Source of the DNA: Vulcanimicrobiota bacterium
Lineage (GTDB): Bacteria; Eremiobacterota; Eremiobacteria; Baltobacterales; Baltobacteraceae
DNA: 7,041 bases
Reading direction: 5' to 3'
NCBI GenBank assembly: GCA_030042755.1
Contig: JASHZC010000142.1
Location: forward strand, 1-7,041
Shown: positions 1-5,546 of the stretch, piece by piece
Layout: every line of letters begins with the position of its first letter
How positions within the stretch are numbered: the stretch's first letter is position 1
Translations under genes and position numbers: made by a program
The notes under the pieces: generated by a model
The model's input: only the letters and a program-made list of their open reading frames with translations
What the model was told of the DNA's origin: nothing
Databases searched by the model: none

Positions 1-458
1 CTGCGCCGCAATCGGTCGAGGATGTCGACGTACTTAGCTATGCGAAACTTGCAAACGGTTACGCTGCTTCCGCAGACCAACGCGGAATCACGATCTCGAA
101 GAACTTCACGCTCGGTGGCGGGAAGTGGGGTTCGGCTAGATGGACGATCGACGGCGCAACCTGGCCGAATACGTCGAAAATCCGCGTGCGCCGCGGCGAT
201 CGCGTGCGGGTGCACTTCAAGAATACGACCGACATGGACCACCCCATGCACCTGCACGGCCACGCCTTTCGCGTAACGGAAATCGACGGGAAGCCGCTCG
301 CGCGTCCAATCGTCAAAGACGTTTCGCTCGTCGGCGCCAACGGTGGGACGCTGGCGTGGATGTTCGATGCGGATGCGTTTCCGGGTCGCTGGCTGTTGCA
401 CTGCCACAACGAAATCCACATGATGGACGGCATGATGACGGAAGTGGTCTACACGTAG
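1..458 (+). CDS. Multicopper oxidase, C-terminal cupredoxin domain (5' end cut off)
   Basis: The reading frame is open from base 3 and ends at TAG 456-458; the N-terminal part lies outside the window. Multicopper oxidases couple one-electron oxidation of a substrate to reduction of O2 to water, usually outside the cytoplasm. The visible 151 residues form the last cupredoxin domain. HPMHLHGHAF (from about base 240) carries the type 2/3 copper histidines and the neighbouring type 1 ligand. HCHNEIHMMDGM near the end carries the type 1 cysteine, the flanking trinuclear-site histidines, the second type 1 histidine and an axial methionine five residues later. All C-terminal copper ligands are therefore present and the domain looks functional. 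Substrate (metal, phenol, other) cannot be told from this part. It ends 2 bp before the end of the convergent minus-strand gene. Confidence 0.95.
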   Translation, partial: APQSVEDVDVLSYAKLANGYAASADQRGITISKNFTLGGGKWGSARWTIDGATWPNTSKIRVRRGDRVRVHFKNTTDMDHPMHLHGHAFRVTEIDGKPLARPIVKDVSLVGANGGTLAWMFDADAFPGRWLLHCHNEIHMMDGMMTEVVYT

Positions 459-460
459 GA

Positions 461-946
461 TTACTGGTCGTCAGGTTTGCGCAACGACTCGATAAACGCG
501 TCGCGATCTCGCCGGTCGGCTTCCCTTGCTGCGCGCACGACGTCGAGGCGCTCGCGAAAATCACCGCCGAAGACGCTCGGAAGAATGATTTTGCGGTAGG
601 CAATGTAACACGTCAGCATCGCGACGATGGCGACCAAAAGAGCCGCCGTGACCAAGGTTCGGCTTTGAATGAATAGTCCGAACGCGACCAGCACATACGA
701 GCCGATCCAGATGCCATATATGACAAACGCCATGCGTCCTGGTTCTGGCTTTGCTCGCAAGAGACGGACGATAGGCATTACGTGTGCGAAGAGAATGAGG
801 CCAACAATTAACGCCTCTATTGCGATCGTTCCACCTGTCTGTCCAAGCCTAGGGACAGCGAAGATAAACGCGACGAAGCCACACAAGATGGCTACGTTGG
901 TGAAAACTCGCCGCCGGTAGTCAGGTGGGAGACGATTTAGCCACAT
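461..946 (-). CDS. Four-helix integral membrane protein, unknown function
   Basis: This 161-residue protein has four hydrophobic stretches, at about residues 15-31, 40-61, 70-92 and 97-116. They are followed by a highly charged C-terminal tail of about 40 residues (GDFRERLDVVRAAREADRRDRDAFIESLRKPDD) rich in Arg, Asp and Glu. The N-terminus (MWLNRLPPDYRRR) is positively charged, so both ends are probably cytoplasmic. I do not recognise a family and see no catalytic motif. The first ATG at 946 is used; the Shine-Dalgarno is poor (a GAGGG directly abuts the ATG), so the start is not certain. The gene ends tail-to-tail with the multicopper oxidase with only 2 bp between the stops, and runs divergently from the DUF4126 gene 61 bp away. 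Confidence 0.75.
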   Translation of the reverse strand: MWLNRLPPDYRRRVFTNVAILCGFVAFIFAVPRLGQTGGTIAIEALIVGLILFAHVMPIVRLLRAKPEPGRMAFVIYGIWIGSYVLVAFGLFIQSRTLVTAALLVAIVAMLTCYIAYRKIILPSVFGGDFRERLDVVRAAREADRRDRDAFIESLRKPDDQ

Positions 947-966
947 CCCTCGGGCAGCTTCGCGGC

Positions 967-995
967 TTAACGGTCCTCTCCCGCTGTGCTAAAAT
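967..995 (+). promoter_or_regulatory. Possible sigma-70-type promoter for the DUF4126 gene
   Basis: TTAACG (967-972) and TAAAAT (990-995) are separated by 17 bp and resemble -35 and -10 boxes (4/6 and 5/6 matches to the E. coli consensus). Transcription would start only about 6 bp before the ATG at 1008, so the message would be nearly leaderless, which fits the lack of a clear Shine-Dalgarno there. Prediction by eye only. Confidence 0.35.
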
Positions 996-1007
996 GGCAG
1001 CACCGAT

Positions 1008-1583
1008 ATGGATGCCGCGAGCCAATATGCCCTTGCGTATTCGCTAACGACCGCTGCCGGCGTGCGCGCGATGCTTGCGCTCGCTATAGTCGCGGTTGCG
1101 ATTCGCCTCGGTCTACTACATCCGCCGGACACATTTCTGTGGCTCGCTTCGCCGCTCGTGATGTGGATACTCATCTGCGTTGCGGTTGCCGAGATCTGCG
1201 CGGACAAGATCCCAATCGTCGATCACGTGCTGCACTTCGTGCAAGTCGCCGTGAAGCCGGCCGCGGCTGCGATCATCGTCGGCGGAACCGTGCACCCTCA
1301 GTCGAACGCCGTGCTGATCTTCCTCATGGTTATTGGCGCACTGAACGCGCTTGGCGTTCATGCCGGCATTGCCACCGTTCGGGGCGCATCGACGGTCACC
1401 ACTGCTGGATTTGCAAATCCATTCGTCAGTGCAGCCGAAGACGTCGGTGCGGCGGGCTCGATCGTCGCATCGTTCGTCGCGCCGTTCGTCGTAGCGTTCC
1501 TCGCGGTTTGCTTTACGATTTCGCTTGCGGTGTTTGCGCGACAGGCATATCGCCGGGTACGGCCGGCTCGGGAAACTCCTTGA
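1008..1583 (+). CDS. DUF4126 family membrane protein
   Basis: The protein has 191 residues. The N-terminal half reads like the DUF4126 family: TTAAGVRAMLALAI near residue 14, WLASPLVMW near 45, then AEICADKIPIVDHVLHFVQ with the conserved E-x(3)-DKIP-x-VD core at about residues 61-75, followed by a KPAAAAIIVGG segment. Hydrophobic helices cover most of the chain (about 18-36, 43-62, 81-93, 103-120, 147-175), and the C-terminus is basic (RQAYRRVRPARETP). The function of DUF4126 is not established. The 3' end overlaps the last 71 bp of the convergent selenoprotein gene, which is unusually long for two intact genes. ATG 1008 is chosen because it gives the full family N-terminus and sits below a plausible promoter. 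Confidence 0.85.
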   Translation: MDAASQYALAYSLTTAAGVRAMLALAIVAVAIRLGLLHPPDTFLWLASPLVMWILICVAVAEICADKIPIVDHVLHFVQVAVKPAAAAIIVGGTVHPQSNAVLIFLMVIGALNALGVHAGIATVRGASTVTTAGFANPFVSAAEDVGAAGSIVASFVAPFVVAFLAVCFTISLAVFARQAYRRVRPARETP

Positions 1584-2151
1584 ACGACTGTTTGACGCGA
1601 TATTCGCTTTGCGGATAACGTGCTCGTAACTGCGCCCACTGCGTGAGCAGCTCGTCGCTCTCCGGGTCGCGGCGATAGCGCGAAACGCCAAGATAGTACT
1701 GTGCTTCCGGCGCAGCGTAGCTCGTCGAATACTCGCGCAGCACGCGCTCGTAGATCGCTTCCGCCCGATCGAATCGCTTTGAACGCAGCTCAGCCATCGC
1801 AAAGCCGCAAAGCATCCGCGGTACGAACTCCGCCGGCGGTAAGAATCCGTCGATCCGATAGAGTTCGTCGCGGTTCCAGGTGAGAACGCGAAAATCGGGC
1901 GTCCAAATATGGTGAATCTCGTGCAGATACGCGTTATTCGCCGAGTCGGTGTTGTCGAGTTTCAACGGTACCGCGTGCTCCGTCATTTGGTCGCGGACCG
2001 AGATGTGTGGGTACGTCACGGCACCCATTGCCTGGCAACCCCCTCAACCGGGGTTGAATACGTCGAGAAAGACGAAGCGGCGCTCTTCCCTCGCGCGCTC
2101 GAACGCCGCTTCAACATTGTGCTCCCAGGGGATGGCTTCAATCTGTTGCAT
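1513..2151 (-). CDS. Thioredoxin-like selenoprotein with U-x-x-C active site and TPR-like C-terminus (in-frame TGA = Sec)
   Basis: Translation from ATG 2151 gives M-Q-Q-I-E-A-I-P-W and a thioredoxin-fold start ending FVFLDVFNPG, then TGA at 2046-2044, then GGCQAMGAVTYP in the same frame to TAA at 1513. With TGA read as selenocysteine the product has 212 residues and an active site U36-G-G-C39, where thioredoxin-fold relatives have C-x-x-C. The fold continues with VPLKLD, then W83-T84-P85 (likely the cis-proline loop), then a GFLPPAEF segment. Residues ~111-190 form helical TPR-like repeats (RFDRAEAIYERVLREY, then APEAQYYLGVSRYRR, then a third helix pair). There is no signal peptide, so it is probably cytoplasmic. 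A TAA in frame 9 bp upstream of the ATG fixes the start. It probably catalyses thiol-disulfide or peroxide-linked redox chemistry; the substrate is unknown. It lies 42 bp after the exported-protein gene, likely in one operon. A caller that treats TGA as stop would give a 171-residue fragment starting at Met42. Confidence 0.92.
2009..2046 (-). promoter_or_regulatory. Candidate bacterial SECIS hairpin directly after the Sec UGA
   Basis: On the minus strand, counting from the base after UGA, GGCA (+12 to +15) pairs with UGCC (+21 to +24) around an AUGGG loop. The stem extends with a bulged G (A11-U26, C10-G27), a C·A mismatch, G8-C29 and U7·G30, then two mismatches, then GGG (+2 to +4) with CCC (+33 to +35). 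A loop 15 nt after the UGA is close to the geometry of E. coli fdhF. The Gs sit at the 3' side of the loop and not in its first two positions, so the fit to the usual bacterial model is imperfect. SelB and its hairpin co-vary between lineages. Hand folding only. Confidence 0.55.
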
Positions 2152-2193
2152 GAAGGATACTTAGCAGCCGTGTGCCAGGCGTCCTCGCGAGCC

Positions 2194-2769
2194 CTAGGTT
2201 GATTGCAGTTTGTACGCTGCCGCGAGATCTTTCATCGCGGTCGTGAGGATGGCGTGATATTGCGCGTCGGCCGCGAGGCCATATTTCTTGTCGATGTCGA
2301 GCATGACTTGCAGATGAATCGGGTGCGATACCGCGCGATCGAGCATCACTTCGACGTTATATCCCTGGCCGGTTTGTCCGGCCGACCAAAGCGCACTCGC
2401 GAGCGCTGCACCGTCCTTCGGATCAGGACTCGGCTGGCTCGGCAGCGCGACTTTCTTCTCGGTTACGATGCGCAGCGAGTCGTTCACCACGAAATTGAAC
2501 GTCTTGAGAAACTGCGCGACCTGATCCTTACCGTACTGATTGCTGAGCTTAGTCACTTCCGCGCTGAATTGTGGTCCGGTCAACGTCTTTAGCAGCGTAG
2601 CCGTATCGAAACTTTTTGGACCGCCGCCGGCTTCGATCATCGAGAGTGTGACCTGCAGTGCCGGGGCGCCGGTGTATACGCAACAAGACCCCGAGAAACG
2701 CGTCGGTTCGTCGACGATGTTCGGCATGAGCATCGCCATCGCGGCGATCACCATAAGAAGACTTTTCAT
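2194..2769 (-). CDS. Uncharacterised probable exported protein
   Basis: This 191-residue protein starts at ATG 2769, where GGAAGGGG sits 3 bases upstream; a longer start at 2802 would bury this ribosome site. The N-terminus MKSLLMVIAAMAMLMPN looks like a signal peptide or membrane anchor without an obvious lipobox. After it comes a vicinal cysteine pair (SGSCCVYTG, about residues 27-35). The rest looks soluble and mostly helical, with SMIEAGGGPKSFDTATLL, FNFVVNDSLRIVTEKKV and a C-terminal HPIHLQVMLDIDKKYGLAADAQYHAI segment. I recall similar unnamed proteins in soil bacteria but know no function. It follows the anti-sigma gene by 80 bp and precedes the selenoprotein by 42 bp, so it is probably a member, and perhaps a target, of the ECF-controlled operon. 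The CC pair next to a redox enzyme gene makes a thiol link conceivable, but that is speculation. Confidence 0.8.
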   Translation of the reverse strand: MKSLLMVIAAMAMLMPNIVDEPTRFSGSCCVYTGAPALQVTLSMIEAGGGPKSFDTATLLKTLTGPQFSAEVTKLSNQYGKDQVAQFLKTFNFVVNDSLRIVTEKKVALPSQPSPDPKDGAALASALWSAGQTGQGYNVEVMLDRAVSHPIHLQVMLDIDKKYGLAADAQYHAILTTAMKDLAAAYKLQST

Positions 2770-2849
2770 GAACCCCTTCCTTCGAGAGACGAGAGTCTCC
2801 AAGGAAACGGGACGTCACGACGTTTGGATTGGGGGCCTTGAAATTTTTT

Positions 2850-3503
2850 TTACGTACCAAACCGAACGAAGGCGATTGGCTTGGTAGTCGGCTGCTGCGA
2901 TCCGCCCTCGGGTTCGATGCTGATGGCCGTGGCAACCGTGTCTGCGGTGTCGATCGGGATCGGAACGATTGCGTTGCCGCCTTTGTCCGGCGTGAACGTA
3001 ACCGACGGCGTTACGTTCGACGCTCCTTTCGCGAGGGTCCAGAGCTGATAGACTTTACCGTTCGGCAGCGCCGGAAGCCCGCGTGCTACGACGTAGAGCC
3101 GATCGTGCGAAACCAACACTTCGCCGTGCTCAAACGAATAGCGCTGGGCGCTCGCAAGGTCGATAATTGCGTGATTTTGCTCGACGACGACCGCGCCTAG
3201 ACCTGCGGCGAGCAACAGGCACGCCGCCGCGAACGCGTAGGGAAGCCAAGAGACCGCTCGTGGCGCACGCGCTTTCTGCGAGCGCACTTCTCTCATGATG
3301 CGTGCCTTGAGTAACGCGCTTGGCGCTAAGTCGGTCCCAACCGCGCTGCCAACAGCGGTAACAACAGGACGGAGAGCATCATACTCCGCGCGGCACAGGT
3401 CGCACGTGCGGAGATGCTCCTCGACGGCGCGAGCCTCTGCAGCATCGAGCGCACCAAGTGCATAGACCGCAACGCTATCGAGCATTTCGTCGTGCGTACT
3501 CAT
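2850..3503 (-). CDS. RskA-type anti-sigma factor with zinc-binding N-terminus
   Basis: The protein has 217 residues. Residues 1-50 form the anti-sigma domain that holds the sigma factor: VYALGALDAAEARAVEEHLRTCDLCRAEY contains H30-x3-C34-x2-C37, the zinc motif of ZAS anti-sigma factors. One membrane helix (about 86-107, WLPYAFAAACLLLAAGLGAVVV) follows. The outer domain (about 120-217) shows the RskA signature: LPALPNGKVYQLWTLA, then VTFTPDKGGNAIV, then AISIEPEGGSQQPTTKPI. Such proteins sequester an ECF sigma factor at the membrane and release it after regulated proteolysis; in mycobacterial RskA, redox conditions affect the SigK/RskA pair. The ATG overlaps the stop of the sigma gene in an ATGA, so the two are translationally coupled and almost certainly partners. 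Confidence 0.93.
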   Translation of the reverse strand: MSTHDEMLDSVAVYALGALDAAEARAVEEHLRTCDLCRAEYDALRPVVTAVGSAVGTDLAPSALLKARIMREVRSQKARAPRAVSWLPYAFAAACLLLAAGLGAVVVEQNHAIIDLASAQRYSFEHGEVLVSHDRLYVVARGLPALPNGKVYQLWTLAKGASNVTPSVTFTPDKGGNAIVPIPIDTADTVATAISIEPEGGSQQPTTKPIAFVRFGT

Positions 3504-4054
3504 ACGGCAGCAACTCCGTCAAGCAGCGCGCGCAGCTTGCGCAGCCCTGCGCGGATTCGCGTTTTAACTGTGCCTAACGGCGTTCCAGTCCGCCTTGCCA
3601 ATTCTTGATGCGTCAGGCCGCCAAAAAATCCCAATTGAATCAAGGTGCGCTCGTTTTCACCAAGCTGATCCATCGCGCGGCGCACGATGTCGCAATTTAT
3701 ATTCCGAAATGCCGTATCTTCGAGCGCGTCCTTCTCAGGCATGGAAGCGGGTAGCTCGGACTGCGGGTGTGCGTTCCTCGTCCGCATGACATCGATCGCC
3801 TTGTTGCGCGTCACGCGCACGAGCCAGGCGGCGAAATTTCCGTCGCGAAACGCCTCCGGATCGCTCCAGAGCTTGAGGAACACCGCTTGAGTAACGTCCT
3901 CGGCGCTTGCGGGATCGCCGAGAATGCGCAGGGCAACGCCATAGACAAGCCTGTAGTAGGCGTCGTATAGTGCCTCAAAAGCATCCGGATCACGGGCGCG
4001 GACCCGCTCCATGAGCTCGCCTGCGTTGACCACAAGAGCGTTTCTTCGCCGCAT
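3500..4054 (-). CDS. ECF RNA polymerase sigma factor (SigK/RpoE-like)
   Basis: The protein has 184 residues and two sigma domains. Region 2 spans about residues 27-93: ALYDAYYRLVYGVALRILGD, AEDVTQAVFLKLW (51-63) and FAAWLVRVTRNKAIDVMR (74-91). This part binds core polymerase and the -10 element. Region 4 spans about 125-178, with the helix-turn-helix LTHQELARRTGTPLGTVKTR recognising the -35 element and followed by IRAGLRKLRALL. No region 3 is present, as expected for ECF factors. It is the first gene of the minus-strand operon and overlaps the anti-sigma ATG by 4 bp. The start is uncertain: no good ribosome site precedes ATG 4054, and Met15 (position 4012) or GTG codons at 8-9 are alternatives. 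selC runs divergently 106 bp upstream. ECF operons are commonly autoregulated, which I infer but cannot show here. Confidence 0.93.
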   Translation of the reverse strand: MRRRNALVVNAGELMERVRARDPDAFEALYDAYYRLVYGVALRILGDPASAEDVTQAVFLKLWSDPEAFRDGNFAAWLVRVTRNKAIDVMRTRNAHPQSELPASMPEKDALEDTAFRNINCDIVRRAMDQLGENERTLIQLGFFGGLTHQELARRTGTPLGTVKTRIRAGLRKLRALLDGVAAV

Positions 4055-4082
4055 TTCATCGATCTAACCCCCATAACAACGC

Positions 4083-4107
4083 AGGTGAAGCTGCACTGGA
4101 TTCACCT
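4083..4107. promoter_or_regulatory. Inverted repeat AGGTGAA-N11-TTCACCT, possible operator
   Basis: Perfect 7-bp arms (4083-4089 and 4101-4107) separated by 11 bp lie between the divergent sigma-factor gene and selC. Spacing and symmetry would suit a dimeric DNA-binding protein, or a hairpin in the sigma-factor leader. On the minus strand the right arm runs into TGAATCC, followed 17 bp later by GTTGTTA, which might be promoter boxes for the operon. No specific regulator is indicated. Confidence 0.35.
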
Positions 4108-4160
4108 CTAAACAGGCATGGTCGAAAGAGACCGTAAAAGACGTGCTCCAGAGGCCACAT

Positions 4161-4254
4161 GGGAGCGTACGAGTCTGGTGGCTCGCACGGTCTTCAAAAT
4201 CGCTGAGGTCGTTGCAAGACGACTGGTAGGTTCGATTCCTACACGCTCCCGCCA
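4161..4254 (+). tRNA. selC: Selenocysteine tRNA, anticodon UCA
   Basis: This 94-nt gene folds as a bacterial tRNA-Sec. The 8-bp acceptor stem is GGGAGCGT (4161-4168) with ACGCTCCC (4243-4250), discriminator G4251 and encoded CCA (4252-4254). The D arm has 6 bp (4170-4175 with 4180-4185) and a TGGT loop. The anticodon loop CTTCAAA (4192-4198) presents TCA at 4194-4196, which reads UGA. The anticodon stem contains a G·U pair, and its outermost pair would be an A·C mismatch (4187/4203). The long variable arm is GTCGT (4208-4212) with ACGAC (4219-4223). The T arm is GTAGG-TTCGATT-CCTAC (4226-4242), so acceptor plus T stem is 13 bp as in other bacterial tRNA-Sec. Serine is charged and converted to selenocysteine by SelA, then delivered by SelB; neither gene is in the window. 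The 3' end is also an integration target. Confidence 0.96.
4238..4254 (+). repeat. Left copy of 17-bp selC 3'-end direct repeat (putative attL)
   Basis: CCTACACGCTCCCGCCA covers exactly the 3' strand of the T stem, the 3' strand of the acceptor stem, the discriminator and CCA. An identical copy lies at 6601-6617. Tyrosine-recombinase elements typically duplicate this part of a tRNA gene, leaving the tRNA intact on one side. Confidence 0.75.
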
Positions 4255-4256
4255 AG

Positions 4257-4279
4257 AAAGCCCCATTTCATCGGGGTTT
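4257..4279 (+). terminator. Rho-independent-like terminator after selC
   Basis: AAGCCCC pairs with GGGGTTT (with one G·T pair) around an 8-nt loop, and the 3' arm ends in a short T run. It begins 2-3 bp after the tRNA CCA and probably ends the selC transcript. The T run is only three bases, so termination may be partial. Confidence 0.55.
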
Positions 4280-4300
4280 GCGCCGCACGGCTAAGCTCGC

Positions 4301-4318
4301 GGTTGCAAAACGGTTGCA
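4301..4318 (+). repeat. Tandem GGTTGCA motif (GGTTGCA-AAAC-GGTTGCA), shared with 6515-6526
   Basis: Two GGTTGCA copies are spaced 11 bp start to start just after selC. The 12-mer AAAACGGTTGCA (4307-4318) recurs in the same orientation at 6515-6526, shortly before the second 17-bp repeat. Both ends of the putative island thus share a second motif. These could be recombinase arm-type sites, but no integrase is present to test that. Confidence 0.4.
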
Positions 4319-4355
4319 GTTACGCTCGGAAGGGTGCACTCACCAACCTCGCGAT

Positions 4356-4442
4356 CGAATTTCAACAGCAGGGCGCCCGATCTACGAACAACTCGGCTTC
4401 GTTCCGACAAATGAAATGGAGCTGCCCCGCACCGCCTGGTGA
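4356..4442 (+). pseudogene. C-terminal remnant of a GNAT acetyltransferase
   Basis: In frame 3 the sequence reads R-I-S-T-A-G-R-P-I-Y-E-Q-L-G-F-V-P-T-N-E-M-E-L and ends P-R-T-A-W-TGA (4440-4442). GRPIYEQLGFVPTNEM is the typical last strand and loop of GNAT N-acetyltransferases, where the conserved Y lies near acetyl-CoA. Upstream in this frame I see no further GNAT sequence, and no acetyl-CoA-binding motif precedes it, so at most 30-odd residues survive. It is probably debris from a gene truncated during insertion or deletion inside the selC island. Assignment rests on a short match from memory. Confidence 0.6.
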
Positions 4443-4473
4443 AGCTTTGCCTTCGCTCAGCCGTAGTGGGGGC

Positions 4474-5256
4474 ATGAACAAAGGCGTTATCTGGTATCTC
4501 ATCTTGGCGTTTGCGGGGGCGTGGATCCCGTGGGAGATTGCCCTACGCGCCGGCATCCCCGTCAGCAGCCAGGCGTTCCAAATCGCCGCATTGCCCGGGG
4601 CTTTCGCCCCGGCGATTGCTGCCATCATCGTCCGCAAGTGGATCACCCGCGAAGGCTTCGCCGACGCCGGCTTGCGGCTAAACCTCGAGAAGTGGCCGTA
4701 CTACGTAGTTGCACTGCTGCTGCCGTTTGCCGTTCTCGCCGTCGTCGTGCTCGAGGCGAAAGTTTTCTCGATCGCGACGCCTGATGTGTCAAAAGTGCTC
4801 ACCCTAGCGCCGTTGCTCGCGCTCACCGCGATTGTTTCCACGCCGGTGTTTTGGGGCGAAGAGTTCGGCTGGCGCGGCTATCTGCAGATGCGGCTATTCG
4901 TCGGTCGCCCGTTCTGGGCGGCATGCGCAACTGGTGTGATTTGGGCGGTGTGGCATTATCCAGTGATCTTACGCGGCTACGACTACCCGGGACATCCCCT
5001 TGATGGCGCCGCAGTGTTCACCGTAGGAACGGTGCTCACCTCGATCGTCTTCGGGTGGCTGCGCAACGCGACGGGTAGCGTTTGGGCAACGAGTCTCGCG
5101 CATGCAGCCACCAACGCAATCGGCGCCGGCTTGGGTATCGCCTTATTCGGTCGCGAAAACCCCGTGCTCGTCGGTTATGCTGGCCTTCTGGGGTTCGTTC
5201 CACTTGGACTGCTTTGCATCTGGATCGTTTGGACCGGCCGGCTCAGCCGCACATAG
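4474..5256 (+). CDS. CPBP (CAAX/Abi) family intramembrane metalloprotease
   Basis: The protein has 260 residues with about eight hydrophobic segments. The family motifs are all present: E129-E130-F-G-W-R134 (EExxxR), then W-A-V-W-H161 (F/WxxxH), then H210-A-A-T-N214 (HxxxN). These are the catalytic glutamates and metal or substrate-binding residues of the CPBP family, which includes CAAX prenyl endopeptidases, bacteriocin-immunity proteins and site-2-like proteases acting in the membrane. ATG 4474 is chosen because it begins a transmembrane segment (MNKGVIWYLILAFAGAWIPW) and has a GTGGGGGG purine run just upstream. The same frame stays open back to 4303, but that part overlaps the GNAT remnant and looks non-coding. 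It is first in a tight operon with a sigma/anti-sigma pair. A role in cleaving an anti-sigma factor is an attractive inference without direct evidence. Confidence 0.93.
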   Translation: MNKGVIWYLILAFAGAWIPWEIALRAGIPVSSQAFQIAALPGAFAPAIAAIIVRKWITREGFADAGLRLNLEKWPYYVVALLLPFAVLAVVVLEAKVFSIATPDVSKVLTLAPLLALTAIVSTPVFWGEEFGWRGYLQMRLFVGRPFWAACATGVIWAVWHYPVILRGYDYPGHPLDGAAVFTVGTVLTSIVFGWLRNATGSVWATSLAHAATNAIGAGLGIALFGRENPVLVGYAGLLGFVPLGLLCIWIVWTGRLSRT

Positions 5257-5263
5257 GAGCGTC

Positions 5264-5539
5264 ATGTATCAAGAAGGCCTACGCAAGGGACTCGCTATTG
5301 GGGCGCTGGCCGTCTCGCTTATCGCGTTTTTCAACCTGGCAAACGTCGAGAAGTCGCTCCTGGCGATTGTGCTCGGCGTTCTTGCCATTCGGGGTGCCAC
5401 AAAAGCCGAGAGCGCGTACCGCTGGGGCCGTATCGCCATTATTCTTGCGATATTGAGTATAGTGATCGTGGTGACGCTGTTCGCCGTCTATTGGACCTCC
5501 CTTGTCGAAATGTTCCATCTGTTACAGAAGCTAGGTTGA
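5264..5539 (+). CDS. Small three-helix membrane protein
   Basis: This 91-residue protein starts at ATG 5264 with AGGAG overlapping the end of the protease gene (TAG 5254-5256), so the gap is 7 bp. Hydrophobic stretches lie at about residues 10-24 (IGALAVSLIAFFNLA), 29-43 (LLAIVLGVLAIRG) and 55-76 (IAIILAILSIVIVVTLFAVYW). The ALAVSLIAFF...LLAIVLGVLAIRGATKA...WGRIAIILAILSIV order resembles the DUF4190-type two-to-three-helix proteins, but I am not sure of family membership. Function is unknown. Its position between the protease and the sigma gene, with 7-bp gaps on both sides, shows it belongs to the same transcript. Confidence 0.85.
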   Translation: MYQEGLRKGLAIGALAVSLIAFFNLANVEKSLLAIVLGVLAIRGATKAESAYRWGRIAIILAILSIVIVVTLFAVYWTSLVEMFHLLQKLG

Positions 5540-5546
5540 GGCACAA

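Noticed and set aside
140..676. Long plus-strand frame rich in Arg
   Set aside because: It overlaps the multicopper oxidase and the membrane protein in other frames; Arg-rich composition is typical of a high-GC shadow frame.
1513..2028. A separate 171-residue protein starting at ATG 2028
   Set aside because: This start lies inside the thioredoxin fold, after the active site, and falls in the candidate SECIS loop. The frame continues upstream through TGA with clear thioredoxin-like sequence to ATG 2151.
1513..2151. Pseudogene with a nonsense mutation
   Set aside because: The TGA is at the catalytic cysteine position, no other damage is seen in 212 codons, and selC is present nearby.
2549..2935. 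Minus-strand frame over the exported-protein start
   Set aside because: It is a shadow of the real gene in another frame, Arg-rich and without domain character.
4303..4473. N-terminal extension of the CPBP protease
   Set aside because: It has low protein character, overlaps the GNAT remnant in another frame, and the ribosome site and first membrane helix fit ATG 4474.
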